A DNA stretch of 64,000 nt from Companilactobacillus kimchii DSM 13961 = JCM 10707 (lineage in GTDB: Bacteria; Bacillota; Bacilli; Lactobacillales; Lactobacillaceae), in contig NZ_AZDH01000017.1 of the NCBI RefSeq assembly GCF_001435445.1, forward strand, positions 1-64,000. The letters are read 5' to 3'. Shown piece after piece: positions 25,912 to 34,405 of the stretch (the first letter of the stretch is position 1; every line of letters begins with the position of its first letter). A program made the position numbers and the translations under genes. The notes under the pieces were generated by a model, which was given only the letters and a program-made list of their open reading frames with translations, was not told the origin of the DNA and searched no databases.

Positions 25912-26733
25912 ATGGCAATCAAATTAGTAGCATTCGACATGGATGGAACCTTTTTAAACGATAAGAATACGTATAATCATCAACGTTTCAGTGAAATATT
26001 GGAGCAGTTACGTGCCAAAGATATTCGGGTAGTAGCGGCCAGTGGTTCGCAATATCAACGTCTGCAGGACCAGTTTGCGGAGTTTAAAGATGAAATGGAT
26101 TTTGTTTCTCAAAATGGAGCGGCCGTTTATAGTAACAATCAACCACTTTTGATTCGTGCTATGCCAGAAGAGGCGGTAACCTCTACTTTGAATGTCATCA
26201 ACCAGCAATTTGATAAAAAGGATATCGTTGAACACTTAGTAGTTGGCGTGAAATCAGCTTATGTAGATCAGTCAATTTCTCAACCAATTTATGATTTAAC
26301 GTATCATTACTATAATCATTTAAAACGAGTTACTGATTTGGCAACAGTGACACCGCAACGCTTGCAAGATCAAATTACCAGTATCGGTATAACTTTCGAT
26401 GAACATGTGGATTTCGATGTTGCAATGAGTAATCTTCGTCGATCATTACCGGCTGAATTATCGAGTCAAACGTCCGGTTATAACACTGAATTAATTAGTG
26501 AGAGTACAGTTAATAAGGCAGCCGGCTTGCATGAATTACAAGAGAAATACAATATTGCTGATGATGAAATTATGACTTTTGGTGATAATGAAAATGATCT
26601 GGCAATGCTGAAGTTGACTCCTTATGGTTACGCGATGGATAATGCCGTTGATTCAGTTAAAGCTCAAGTCACTCATTTTACAGATTCCAATAATGACGAA
26701 GGTGTTCTGAATATTTTAAGTAAATTGATATAA
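25912..26733 (+). CDS. Cof-type HAD-IIB phosphatase
   Basis: Haloacid-dehalogenase-like phosphatase with a C2B cap, 273 residues. Motif I FDMDGTFLND holds the Asp nucleophile and acid/base. Motif II is VAASGSQ, motif III KAAGLHEL, and motif IV FGDNENDLAML. Enzymes of this class hydrolyse sugar phosphates, FMN or pyridoxal phosphate with broad specificity. GAGGTAGAG precedes the ATG. Single gene; one of three Cof-type phosphatases in this window. Confidence 0.92.
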   Translation: MAIKLVAFDMDGTFLNDKNTYNHQRFSEILEQLRAKDIRVVAASGSQYQRLQDQFAEFKDEMDFVSQNGAAVYSNNQPLLIRAMPEEAVTSTLNVINQQFDKKDIVEHLVVGVKSAYVDQSISQPIYDLTYHYYNHLKRVTDLATVTPQRLQDQITSIGITFDEHVDFDVAMSNLRRSLPAELSSQTSGYNTELISESTVNKAAGLHELQEKYNIADDEIMTFGDNENDLAMLKLTPYGYAMDNAVDSVKAQVTHFTDSNNDEGVLNILSKLI

Positions 26734-26818
26734 TATCCTCGTTAATTTTTTATAAAGAATTCGAGCTACTCCATCCTTGCAGAACATGAGATAATATCGC
26801 TCAGGGATGGATGATAAA

Positions 26819-27541
26819 ATGAAAAAAATACTGATTGCTTTAATAGCTTTAATATTTATTTTGCCTTTAGCTGCATGCGGTAATATGTCTGAAGACGCCG
26901 CTATAAAGGGGAATACTAGTAAATGGAACAAGGCAATTTCTGATTTGGAAGTCGTCAAAACTGACAAGTATGGCAATGACCGTGGTTACATTGCAAGGAC
27001 AATGAAAGAATTGAAAAAAGTTAATGAGTCAGTTATTCAAGGAACAGTTTACGATATGTCCAAAATAGATAACCTCAACAACGGTGCTTACACTAAGGTA
27101 ACGGTTCATGTTGATAAAGTGATCAGTGGTAAGAAGTCACTTCAGGGTAAAAAAATCGTGTTAGTGATGAATGGAGGAATTACCACTACTAACAGCTGGT
27201 ACAAGAGTCAGAACCAGACTCGAGAGACAAATCATGATATTTTGGTTCAATATAACGAGGCACCACTTCCTACAGTCGGCTCTAAAATAATTGGTGGAAT
27301 CACAACAATCGAGAAGACTGAACCAACAATTTATATGAAGACCATCAAGAAGAATAATTTGGCAAACACAAATACTTATAATTTGGGTATGCCGGCCTTT
27401 AATTACTGGATCAAGGATTCCAAGGACAAGCAATATCACTTAAATAATCCGAAAGCTGAAGCAGAGTTAAAGGCTAGTCCCAAGATGGCTAAAAGTATTA
27501 AAAATTTAACTGATGAACTAAATCAGAAATATAATGATTAG
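26819..27541 (+). CDS. Putative lipoprotein of unknown function
   Basis: About 240 residues. The N-terminus has Lys residues, a hydrophobic core and a lipobox LAAC at about residues 17-20, so the protein should be lipidated at the Cys and face outward. The rest shows beta-rich segments (VIQGTVYDMSKIDNL, YTKVTVHVDKVISGK, KIVLVMNGG) of the kind seen in small cell-surface lipoproteins; no domain recognised with confidence. The ATG at 26819 follows AGGGATGGA; an ATG four codons earlier overlaps it. A loose hairpin (CATCC...GGGATG) spans the ribosome binding site. Stands alone and ends at a strong shared terminator. Confidence 0.75.
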   Translation: MKKILIALIALIFILPLAACGNMSEDAAIKGNTSKWNKAISDLEVVKTDKYGNDRGYIARTMKELKKVNESVIQGTVYDMSKIDNLNNGAYTKVTVHVDKVISGKKSLQGKKIVLVMNGGITTTNSWYKSQNQTRETNHDILVQYNEAPLPTVGSKIIGGITTIEKTEPTIYMKTIKKNNLANTNTYNLGMPAFNYWIKDSKDKQYHLNNPKAEAELKASPKMAKSIKNLTDELNQKYND

Positions 27542-27562
27542 AATTGAATATATTCTTGTTTC

Positions 27563-27609
27563 AAAAAACTGATAAGAACACATATACGTCGTGTTCTTAT
27601 CAGTTTTTT
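27563..27609. terminator. Bidirectional terminator
   Basis: Perfect 19-bp stem (AAAAAACTGATAAGAACAC and its complement) with a nine-base loop, shared by the lipoprotein gene and the convergent TetR pseudogene. Confidence 0.9.
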
Positions 27610-28171
27610 TATGCCAAATTTTTAATTATTTCGATTGTTTGTTGAGCCATAGTTTCAGGTGATTCTTTACGACCAGTGGCGATCCAATAAATAACGACAT
27701 TTAGAAAACCATAAAAAACAAAGTGAACACCAATTTGTTTTTGAAGTGGAGTTTGCCATTGTCGCCAATTACGGGTATCATCTTGAATTCCGTCAGCAAA
27801 TTGACGTGTCAGTTTATCAGATAAGTAACCAGTTAAATGTGCACCTACCATAATGCTGATGTAGTCATGATTACTGTCAAAATATGGAAACAATAAACTA
27901 ATAAGCCGTATAGATCATTAATATTTCTCTGATTAAATTTTTCCTTATAGTCCAACATGATATCGGAAATGGTATCATCAAGAACCTCTCTCTTAGATGA
28001 ATAATTACGATAGAAGGTTGGTCGAGATATTTTAGCAGTTAGGACGATCTGTTTGACGGTTATTTCATCAAATGAGTATTCCTTCAATAATTGCATAAGT
28101 GCATCCTTAATCCAAATTTTAGTCTGTAATTGCATTCTTGTTACATTTTTACCATTTGTGTCTCTAATCAT
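27609..28171 (-). pseudogene. Frameshifted TetR-family regulator
   Basis: Two overlapping frames together make one TetR-type protein. The first (start at 28171, TTG or ATG nearby) has the helix-turn-helix FDEITVKQIVLTAKISRPTFYRNYSSKREVL and runs to about 27905. The rest (PYFDSNHDYISIMVGAHLTGYLSDKL...) is a C-terminal TetR domain of the TetR_C_8 type, in another frame from about 27910. A one-base loss near 27905-27912 explains the break; the first frame continues into an unrelated tail before stopping. The gene is divergent from a drug-type MFS pump that it probably repressed. Either a real loss or a sequencing error; nothing else in the gene looks decayed. Confidence 0.78.
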
Positions 28172-28242
28172 TACACTAACTTCCAATCCATTAAAATTAG
28201 GCGATTTAGATATATTTACAAGTCGAAATGTTTAATAATGTC

Positions 28243-28256
28243 CTTGTTGAAACAAG
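28243..28256. promoter_or_regulatory. Dyad operator candidate in TetR-MFS spacer
   Basis: CTTGTT-GA-AACAAG is a perfect 14-base dyad midway between the divergent regulator and pump genes. A related ACAAGT occurs about 30 bases away. Suitable as a TetR operator. Confidence 0.45.
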
Positions 28257-28307
28257 TGTATCAGAAAAATACACGAGTTACAGTATAAAAACTTGAAGGT
28301 GAAAATT

Positions 28308-30011
28308 ATGACAATAAAAAAGAGATTAATTATCTTAACTCTATCGGTTATAGGTTTTTTGGTAATTTTGGATACAAATATCATGAATATCGCTATTCCG
28401 GAAATTCAATCGGGATTACATGTATCTTTGACGGACTTATCTTGGGCCATTAATATCTATACAATCTTATTTGCTTCTTTTTTGATTCCGTTTGGTCGAA
28501 TTGGAGATATTATTGGACATGTTAAATTGCTAAATACAGCTTTAATAGTATTTGCTATTGGATCAATGATCAGTGGTTTGGCTTCATCTTTGAATGTTTT
28601 ATTAATAGGGCGTTCAATTCAAAGTATTGGTGCGGCAGTTATGTTACCGTCAGGAATGATTTTAGGTTTTAGACAAGTTGAGAAGGATAAACGTAATAAA
28701 ATAATTGCTATCTTTGCCGCAACGCAGGCTTTAGGTGCCGCCCTTGGACCTACAATTGGTGGTTTCATTTCTCAATATTTTGGTTGGCATTGGGTCTTTT
28801 TAATCAATATTCCACTAGTAGTAATTGTTTTAATAATGAATTTATTGCTACTTTCAATGAGAAATGAAGTTGTTAAGAAAATTAAAATTGATTTTGGTGG
28901 GACAGTCTTGATTGCTGGAACCTTGTTCTTGTTGACTTTATCTTTGGTAGAAGGTAGAAACTGGGGCTGGCTCAGTTTGGGAACAATTGGCTGTTTAGTT
29001 TCATCTTTATTACTACTTGTGATCTTCCTTTATCATGAGCAACATAGCAGTGATCCAATTGTTCCTCTAGAATTATTTAGAAATCGAAATTATGTCGGAG
29101 CCAATATAGTAATAATGATTACTTTTATTGTCTTGGCAAGTTATATTGGCATCATTCCAACATTTTTAACTAAAGTAATTGGTGTCTCAGAACTTCATGC
29201 CGCGTTGTTGATTACTCCTATGTCAATTACATTATTGTTTTCGACACCGATTGCAACCAAATTAGTGGGAAAAGTTAACAGCAGAATATTAGTAGGATTC
29301 GGTATTATTATTTTAAGTATTTCAGTATATTTTATGGGTCATTTAAATTTAGAGAATAATTACAATCAACTTTATTTAGTTGATATTCTATTGGGGTTAG
29401 GAATTGGTTCAATAGCTGGACCTGCTATGTCGATTGCAGTAGGTCGCTTGGAAGGAACAGAATTGACTGCAGCACAAAATGTATTGAATGTTGTTAGAAA
29501 TATTGGTGTAATTATTGGTATTGCACTCTTTTTATCATTATTGGATGGCAATATTGATTCAGCCAAACAAAATGTTCATTCTTATGCAACTGATAGAATA
29601 GAGAATTCTAAGTTACCTAAGACAGTACAGAATAAGATGATTACCAAAGTAAAAGGAAATGATAATACTAGTCAAATTAATTCGCAAAGTATCAAACAAC
29701 CACAAATAAGTACTGATCAAACAGTTAAAATGGCAAAAGCTCAAACCAAACTCATTATCAGTGCTAAATCCAATACCGGTATAATTTTGCCAACGGAAAT
29801 TAGGCAACAATTGTATCAAAAGGTTTTAGTAGCCACACAGGATAAAGTTAAAGTTATCAACCATGAATTGAAGGGTATCTTTAAGGATGTGAAGCGGCAT
29901 GTTCATAATCAACTAACAGATGCATTTTTAAAGTTATATAAATGGGAATTACCCTTTGTTGTATGCGGATTCTTAGCTATATTTATCTTCAAAGAAAAGC
30001 AATATGAATAA
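28308..30011 (+). CDS. DHA2-family MFS multidrug transporter
   Basis: Proton-driven drug efflux pump of the 14-helix DHA2 family, about 567 residues. Helix 1 carries the family motif LVILDTNIMNIAIPEIQ, helix 2 LSWAINIYTI, the loop after it GRIGDIIGH, and helix 5 motif C GPTIGGFISQYFGWHWVFLINIP. A polar insert of about 100 residues (about 425-545) lies before the last helix. The ATG at 28308 follows GAAGGTGA; a TTG 15 bases upstream overlaps it. The adjacent TetR repressor is frameshifted, so the pump may be constitutively expressed (inference). Confidence 0.92.
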   Translation: MTIKKRLIILTLSVIGFLVILDTNIMNIAIPEIQSGLHVSLTDLSWAINIYTILFASFLIPFGRIGDIIGHVKLLNTALIVFAIGSMISGLASSLNVLLIGRSIQSIGAAVMLPSGMILGFRQVEKDKRNKIIAIFAATQALGAALGPTIGGFISQYFGWHWVFLINIPLVVIVLIMNLLLLSMRNEVVKKIKIDFGGTVLIAGTLFLLTLSLVEGRNWGWLSLGTIGCLVSSLLLLVIFLYHEQHSSDPIVPLELFRNRNYVGANIVIMITFIVLASYIGIIPTFLTKVIGVSELHAALLITPMSITLLFSTPIATKLVGKVNSRILVGFGIIILSISVYFMGHLNLENNYNQLYLVDILLGLGIGSIAGPAMSIAVGRLEGTELTAAQNVLNVVRNIGVIIGIALFLSLLDGNIDSAKQNVHSYATDRIENSKLPKTVQNKMITKVKGNDNTSQINSQSIKQPQISTDQTVKMAKAQTKLIISAKSNTGIILPTEIRQQLYQKVLVATQDKVKVINHELKGIFKDVKRHVHNQLTDAFLKLYKWELPFVVCGFLAIFIFKEKQYE

Positions 30012-30107
30012 AGGGATTAATTGGTAATTGTTTTATTTTTAAAAATAATCAAAAGTCCAATTAGTGTAATTATTGTCATTTGCAATAGTCTCGAAGTTGA
30101 AAAACGA

Positions 30108-30344
30108 ATGAAATTGAAAAAAACACTTGGTCAATTTATTAATGAATTAAAAAAACAACATAATATTGGTCAAGTATCTTCATTAATATGTAAATACATT
30201 GCTAATGAATATATGAAAGATAGTAATGGCTTTCCTAAATCTTTGATTGATTTGTACTATGAATCAAGAAGAATCAATTCTAAGTGTGAGGACATTGAAT
30301 GGAGTGCTACACAAGCAGGTCTAATTTGGTTCGAAAGAATTTAA
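30108..30344 (+). CDS. Bacteriocin immunity-like small protein (enterocin A immunity type)
   Basis: A small cytoplasmic helical protein of about 78 residues (MKLKKTLGQFINELKKQ...). The pattern FPKSLIDLYYESRRIN near residue 50 matches the segment (I/L)PK...DLYY..... of the enterocin A immunity (EntA_Immun) family, and a second gene in this window (62.6 kb) shows LPKSAVDLYYSCKNN at the same relative place. No bacteriocin or transport gene is adjacent, so it would be an orphan immunity gene protecting against other strains. A longer frame from a TTG at 30021 adds a hydrophobic N-terminus; I prefer the ATG at 30108, but the ribosome binding site is weak. A terminator follows. Confidence 0.55.
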   Translation: MKLKKTLGQFINELKKQHNIGQVSSLICKYIANEYMKDSNGFPKSLIDLYYESRRINSKCEDIEWSATQAGLIWFERI

Positions 30345-30364
30345 CAGGTACGGATAAATTAATA

Positions 30365-30403
30365 AGCCAGCCACAAAACTATTATTGTGGCTGGCCTTTG
30401 TTT
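30365..30403 (+). terminator. Rho-independent terminator
   Basis: GC-rich stem GCCAGCCACA / TGTGGCTGGC with loop AAACTATTAT, then CTTTGTTTT. Confidence 0.85.
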
Positions 30404-30566
30404 TATAATAAATAAAATGGTTCAAAAAATAGAAAATTAAAGTTATTTTTAATAGGTTGATTTTTCCTGAATACAGCAAAAATCACTTTGACAATACTTA
30501 AAAATTATTGTTAACTAGATTGATTGGAGTCAATTGCTGAATATTTCTATAAATGAGGATGAGTGA

Positions 30567-31433
30567 ATGAAGTTTAAATCAGTCGACAATATGGTCTTTG
30601 TGGGGATGCTCTTGATATTAATTTATCAGTACACTCTATTGTATTTGAGTGTCATTGATGGGTCGTGGCTGAACTTTCTGATTGTATCTTTAGTATTCAT
30701 TTTGGGATTGCTTTTAGGACGAACGACCTACATTATATTAGGAAGTGTTCTGTCTTTTGTTAGCATGTGTGCAGGGGGATTAATGTTAATGATTCCCTAT
30801 ACTAGGGAGTTGTACTTGTGGCCAGCAGTCGCTTTATTGACAATTACACCATTAACTACCTATTTAATGTATCTGCTAGACCATCAATTATTAAAACGGA
30901 AAGCCTTGGCAGCCGAGCTGGCTCAATTGCAACAGGAGAAACCTGACTTGGAAGTGATTACGGGCGCTTTGAATGCCCGGGCCCTGAACATTGCTGTAGC
31001 TAGAGAGTTGAAACTAGTCTTCTATCATGAAGAAGATTATCGGTTTACCTTAACGATGGTCAAAATCGATTTTCTCGAAAATATTGTTAATTTCTTGGGT
31101 AATCAAAAGTTTAATCGTTTGTTACGGGCAACCGCTGAGCATTTGAATGGAATGTTATTTACAGTTGATCATTTATATTACATTGGTGCCGGTAGATTTG
31201 TTATTCTATCACCAATGTTGGGAGCTAATAATGCACCAATTATGAAGAAAAAAATTAAGAGTCACATTGATGATATCGCTGAAGAGTTTGGATTGGCTAG
31301 AAATGCTTTGGTGTTAAGAATGGGACAAATAACTTATTCTAGTCAGGATAGAGTTAAGAATCGTAATGTTGAGGATACGTTGACACAGTTGGAACGTAGT
31401 GCAGAAACGGATATCGTTAAAGAATATCTCTGA
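30567..31433 (+). CDS. Membrane protein with degenerate GGDEF domain (EPS operon regulator)
   Basis: 288 residues: four to five N-terminal helices (about 8-105), a short coiled linker (LAAELAQLQQ), then a GGDEF-like domain (about 125-285). The usual D-LTG-x-NR is present in altered form (ITGALNARAL). The signature GGDEF reads GAGRF (YYIGAGRFVIL) and the inhibitory RxxD five residues before it reads FTVD, so the protein is very unlikely to make c-di-GMP and can keep only part of an I-site. It is the first gene of an exopolysaccharide operon with GT2 and GH8 genes. Degenerate GGDEF proteins are c-di-GMP receptors in some EPS systems (PelD, Listeria PssE), so a receptor or scaffold role is inferred. 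Confidence 0.8.
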   Translation: MKFKSVDNMVFVGMLLILIYQYTLLYLSVIDGSWLNFLIVSLVFILGLLLGRTTYIILGSVLSFVSMCAGGLMLMIPYTRELYLWPAVALLTITPLTTYLMYLLDHQLLKRKALAAELAQLQQEKPDLEVITGALNARALNIAVARELKLVFYHEEDYRFTLTMVKIDFLENIVNFLGNQKFNRLLRATAEHLNGMLFTVDHLYYIGAGRFVILSPMLGANNAPIMKKKIKSHIDDIAEEFGLARNALVLRMGQITYSSQDRVKNRNVEDTLTQLERSAETDIVKEYL

Positions 31434-31444
31434 GGGAGAATTAG

Positions 31445-31600
31445 ATGGTCTTAGGAAGCTTAAATTGGCTCTTTTCGTTTAGTTTAGTAGTCACAATTAT
31501 TTTTGGAATTGTCATTGTCGTCTTGTCAATCTGTTGGTGGCAAATCTTTAAGTTAACTATCCGTCGTTTTAATACGGAGGATAAACAGCATGATCGATAA
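31445..31600 (+). CDS. 51-residue single-helix membrane protein in EPS operon
   Basis: Short gene coding 51 residues: a 7-residue N-terminus, one hydrophobic helix (about 10-33, LFSFSLVVTIIFGIVIVVLS) and a basic Arg/Lys tail. The ATG follows GAGGGAG at good distance, 11 bases after the GGDEF-like gene, and the end overlaps the GT2 start by 11 bases, which indicates translational coupling. I do not know the family. Its place between the regulator-like gene and the synthase suggests a small subunit of the synthase complex, comparable in position only to small partners of other secretion-type polysaccharide synthases. Confidence 0.72.
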   Translation: MVLGSLNWLFSFSLVVTIIFGIVIVVLSICWWQIFKLTIRRFNTEDKQHDR

Positions 31601-32888
31601 TTTATATGTCATCGCAATAATTACCATTTGGTTGTCGATTTTTATGACCGTAGTTACTTTAAGTGGTGGGGTAATTTTTATTTTTAAACATTTACAGCAC
31701 ACTAATATTGATAATTTACCACCATTAAAACGTTATCCAAAGGTAACTTTAGTCGTACCTGCTCATAATGAGGAATTGGTGATTCAGGATACAGTGCAAT
31801 CTATTTTACGTTTGAACTATCCGCTTGATCGATTTGAATTATTAGTTTATGCCGATAATTGTAATGACCATACAGCTGATAGAGTTCGTGAATTGAAACA
31901 GATTAAGGAATTTAAGAACCATAACTTTCGAGTTATTGAAAGAACGGGTACTGGTGGGAAAGCCGGAGTTCTGAATGATGCTTTAAAAGTGTCGACAGGC
32001 GAGTATTTAGGTGTTTATGATGCTGATGCGGCACCGGAAAAGAATGCTCTCTATTTTCTGGTTCAAAAGGTTTTAGAAAATCCTGAACGTTACGCGGCAG
32101 CATTTGGTCGTAATAAAACGCGTAATTATCAGCAAAATTTTTTGACTCGTTGTATTAATTTGGAAATTGTCAATACGCAACGTATTCAACATACTGGTCT
32201 CTGGCAACTCTTTAAAATCGGTCGAATACCAGGAACTAATTTCATAATTAATAAGGAAATTGTTCAATCAATTGGTGGTTGGAATAATGGTGCTTTGACT
32301 GAAGATACTGCTATTTCATTTAGTTTGATGCGTTCGGGAAAGTTGATTGCTCTGGCACATCGGGCTGAGGCATTTCAACAAGAACCTGAAACACTGTTTG
32401 CTTATTATAACCAGCGTAAACGTTGGGCTCGTGGTAACTATGAAGTTATTCTAGATAATTTAAAACATCTCTTTGATCGCACGTCTTGGCGAATTAAGTT
32501 GGAAGTCTTCTATTATGTCTGTACCTTTTTCTGGTTCAACGCTGCAATTATTATTTCAAATACAATTTTTATTTTGAATCTGATTTTGGCGGGAGTGCAG
32601 AGTGTCTTTCCGCAGGTCCATCAATTAGTATCACTAGGCACACCGTTGTCAGTTCTGTTCATGGTTAATTGGCTGATGATGTTCTTCCTGTATTTGTTGC
32701 AGATGAATATTGCCTTAGCAAGTGATTATGGGCAAGAAACGGTTCAGAACTTTTTCTATACTCTAGTTTCGTACTTTACCTACGCACAGTTATTCATTAT
32801 TGTTTCGATTGCGGCCTTTTGGGCCATTTTACGAGATAAGATAACGGGTAAACGGCACACGCAGTGGTATAAAACGCAAAGATTTTAA
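31590..32888 (+). CDS. Processive GT2 exopolysaccharide synthase (BcsA/PgaC-like)
   Basis: Membrane glycosyltransferase of family GT2, 432 residues. One N-terminal helix, a cytoplasmic catalytic domain with VPAHNEE, YADNCND, the DAD-type motif VYDADAAPE, the TED motif (GALTEDTAIS) and the QRKRW motif (QRKRWARGN), then about four C-terminal helices. These are the residues of processive beta-glycan synthases such as BcsA and PgaC. There is no PilZ domain, so c-di-GMP would have to act through another protein, for example the degenerate GGDEF product. The polymer cannot be told from the sequence; the GH8 partner suggests a beta-1,4-linked glycan or a poly-GlcNAc/glucan mixture. Confidence 0.92.
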   Translation: MIDNLYVIAIITIWLSIFMTVVTLSGGVIFIFKHLQHTNIDNLPPLKRYPKVTLVVPAHNEELVIQDTVQSILRLNYPLDRFELLVYADNCNDHTADRVRELKQIKEFKNHNFRVIERTGTGGKAGVLNDALKVSTGEYLGVYDADAAPEKNALYFLVQKVLENPERYAAAFGRNKTRNYQQNFLTRCINLEIVNTQRIQHTGLWQLFKIGRIPGTNFIINKEIVQSIGGWNNGALTEDTAISFSLMRSGKLIALAHRAEAFQQEPETLFAYYNQRKRWARGNYEVILDNLKHLFDRTSWRIKLEVFYYVCTFFWFNAAIIISNTIFILNLILAGVQSVFPQVHQLVSLGTPLSVLFMVNWLMMFFLYLLQMNIALASDYGQETVQNFFYTLVSYFTYAQLFIIVSIAAFWAILRDKITGKRHTQWYKTQRF

Positions 32889-32903
32889 TGGGGGAAGAGT
32901 AAT

Positions 32904-34073
32904 TTGAAGAAACATAAGTATCAGTGGTTACTTAGTGGACTAATCATTTTAGTTGCTTTTGCAATTGGAACGGCCATCTATAATACCCAGTCACCGCAGA
33001 GTACCTCAAATGTCAGTACAGCGACTATTAAGTCCCGCTATCACACTTGGAAGAAAGCCTATTTAAAAGGTTCTGGTCAACAAAGATACGTTAAGACCAA
33101 TACTGGCAATAAAGTACAGACTCTTTCTGAGGCTCAAGGTTATGGGATGTTGATCACCGTTATGGCGGCTAAACAAGGCTTTGGCAGCCAAAAATCATTT
33201 GATCAGTTAACTCGTTATTACTTAGCACATCGAATTAGTGCTGATAACCCTTTGATGTCATGGCGTCAGAATCAAAAGAATGGCAAAATGGTTAGTACTA
33301 AGGCTGAGCAGACTAGTGCGACTGATGGAGATTTGGATATTGCTTACGCTTTGATTTTGGCAGATGAGAAGTGGGGCAGTAAAGGTGATTTGAAATATAA
33401 TCAGTTGGCTAACCGATTATTGAATGCCATTAAAAAACACGAAATTAATCCAACAACAAACTTGCCACGGGTTGGTAATTGGGCGACTGCTAGTGAATCA
33501 GCTAATTTGGTAAGAACGTCTGATTTGATGACAGCTTATTTTCGTAAGTTTGCTAGTTATACCAAAGATGGTAGCTGGACTAAGGTAGCTCAAAACAGTC
33601 AGAAAGCCTTGAAGGAATTAAGTGATCAACATAAGACTGGGTTAATGGCTGATTTTGTTACAATCAAAGGTAAGCAATTGAAATTAGGTAGTGTTAAAGC
33701 TAATCAAGTGGCATCTCAATATGATGCCCAATATGGATTTAATGCTTGTCGAATACCTTGGCGAGTAGCATATGACTATCAATTGAATCATAGTCAGACA
33801 AGTAAAGGTATCGCTCAAAAAATGTGTGATTTCTTTGCGTCAAAGAAGAGAATTACAGCAGTTTATACCTTAGATGGTAAAGCGGTTGAAGATTATACTA
33901 ATATTGCTTTTACAGCTCCAGTGGCTTATGCAGCTCAAGTACTCTCTGATCAGAAATTGAAACATAATTATACAAAGGATTTAACCGCCGAAATTCCAAC
34001 AAATAATTATTATCCCGCTACTATTCAGATGATAATGTTGCTAACTAGTGGCAGTATTGGACAAAATAAATAA
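32904..34073 (+). CDS. GH8 family glycosidase of EPS operon
   Basis: Exported endo-glycanase of family GH8, 389 residues. One N-terminal helix (about 8-27) acts as signal anchor, then the (alpha/alpha)6 domain. Expected catalytic Glu in LSEAQGYGM near residue 78, and Asp residues in SATDGDLDIAYAL near 140 and QYDAQYGFNACRIPWR near 273. In cellulose and Pss-type operons, a GH8 enzyme trims or releases the nascent glycan. The start is TTG at 32904 with GGGGAAGAG upstream; no ATG suits. Fifteen bases from the GT2 stop, so co-transcribed, and ended by a long hairpin terminator. Confidence 0.9.
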   Translation: MKKHKYQWLLSGLIILVAFAIGTAIYNTQSPQSTSNVSTATIKSRYHTWKKAYLKGSGQQRYVKTNTGNKVQTLSEAQGYGMLITVMAAKQGFGSQKSFDQLTRYYLAHRISADNPLMSWRQNQKNGKMVSTKAEQTSATDGDLDIAYALILADEKWGSKGDLKYNQLANRLLNAIKKHEINPTTNLPRVGNWATASESANLVRTSDLMTAYFRKFASYTKDGSWTKVAQNSQKALKELSDQHKTGLMADFVTIKGKQLKLGSVKANQVASQYDAQYGFNACRIPWRVAYDYQLNHSQTSKGIAQKMCDFFASKKRITAVYTLDGKAVEDYTNIAFTAPVAYAAQVLSDQKLKHNYTKDLTAEIPTNNYYPATIQMIMLLTSGSIGQNK

Positions 34074-34127
34074 ATATTCTAAATAAATTTTAGCAAAAAA
34101 TAAAAGAACTAGACCAATTGAGAAAAA

Positions 34128-34181
34128 GAAGAAGCCTATCATAATAATCATCGTAGATGGTTGCTATGATAGGCTTCTTTT
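34128..34181 (+). terminator. Rho-independent terminator
   Basis: 13-bp perfect stem GAAGCCTATCATA / TATGATAGGCTTC followed by four T, at the end of the exopolysaccharide operon. Confidence 0.82.
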
Positions 34182-34252
34182 AAACAGAAATTATTATATT
34201 TTATTTTATACTTTTTCAGGTAGACCAATTATGATTTATTTTGCTACTTTGA

Positions 34253-34269
34253 CTAATGATTATCATTAG
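34253..34269. promoter_or_regulatory. Fur-family box-like palindrome
   Basis: CTAATGATTATCATTAG: 8-base arms around a central T. The inner 15 bases match the core of the classical 19-base Fur box (except the symmetric centre). Fur, Zur and PerR sites share this shape, so the regulator is not fixed. It lies 62 bases upstream of a likely -10 (TATAAT, 34331-34336) of the M13 peptidase gene. Confidence 0.55.
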
Positions 34270-34405
34270 AAAAAAGTTAACTAAATTTGATTATTCCTAA
34301 TTTCACACTATTTTATTCCTAAATTGATGATATAATATAACAAAATTAGTTTAAGTGAAGGTGAATCAGGTGTTAAGGAGCAATATAATTGGAGGAGCCG
34401 GTAAC

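Noticed and set aside
27609-27893. Independent 94-residue protein
   Set aside because: It is the C-terminal half of the TetR protein whose N-terminal half is in the other frame; treated as one frameshifted gene.
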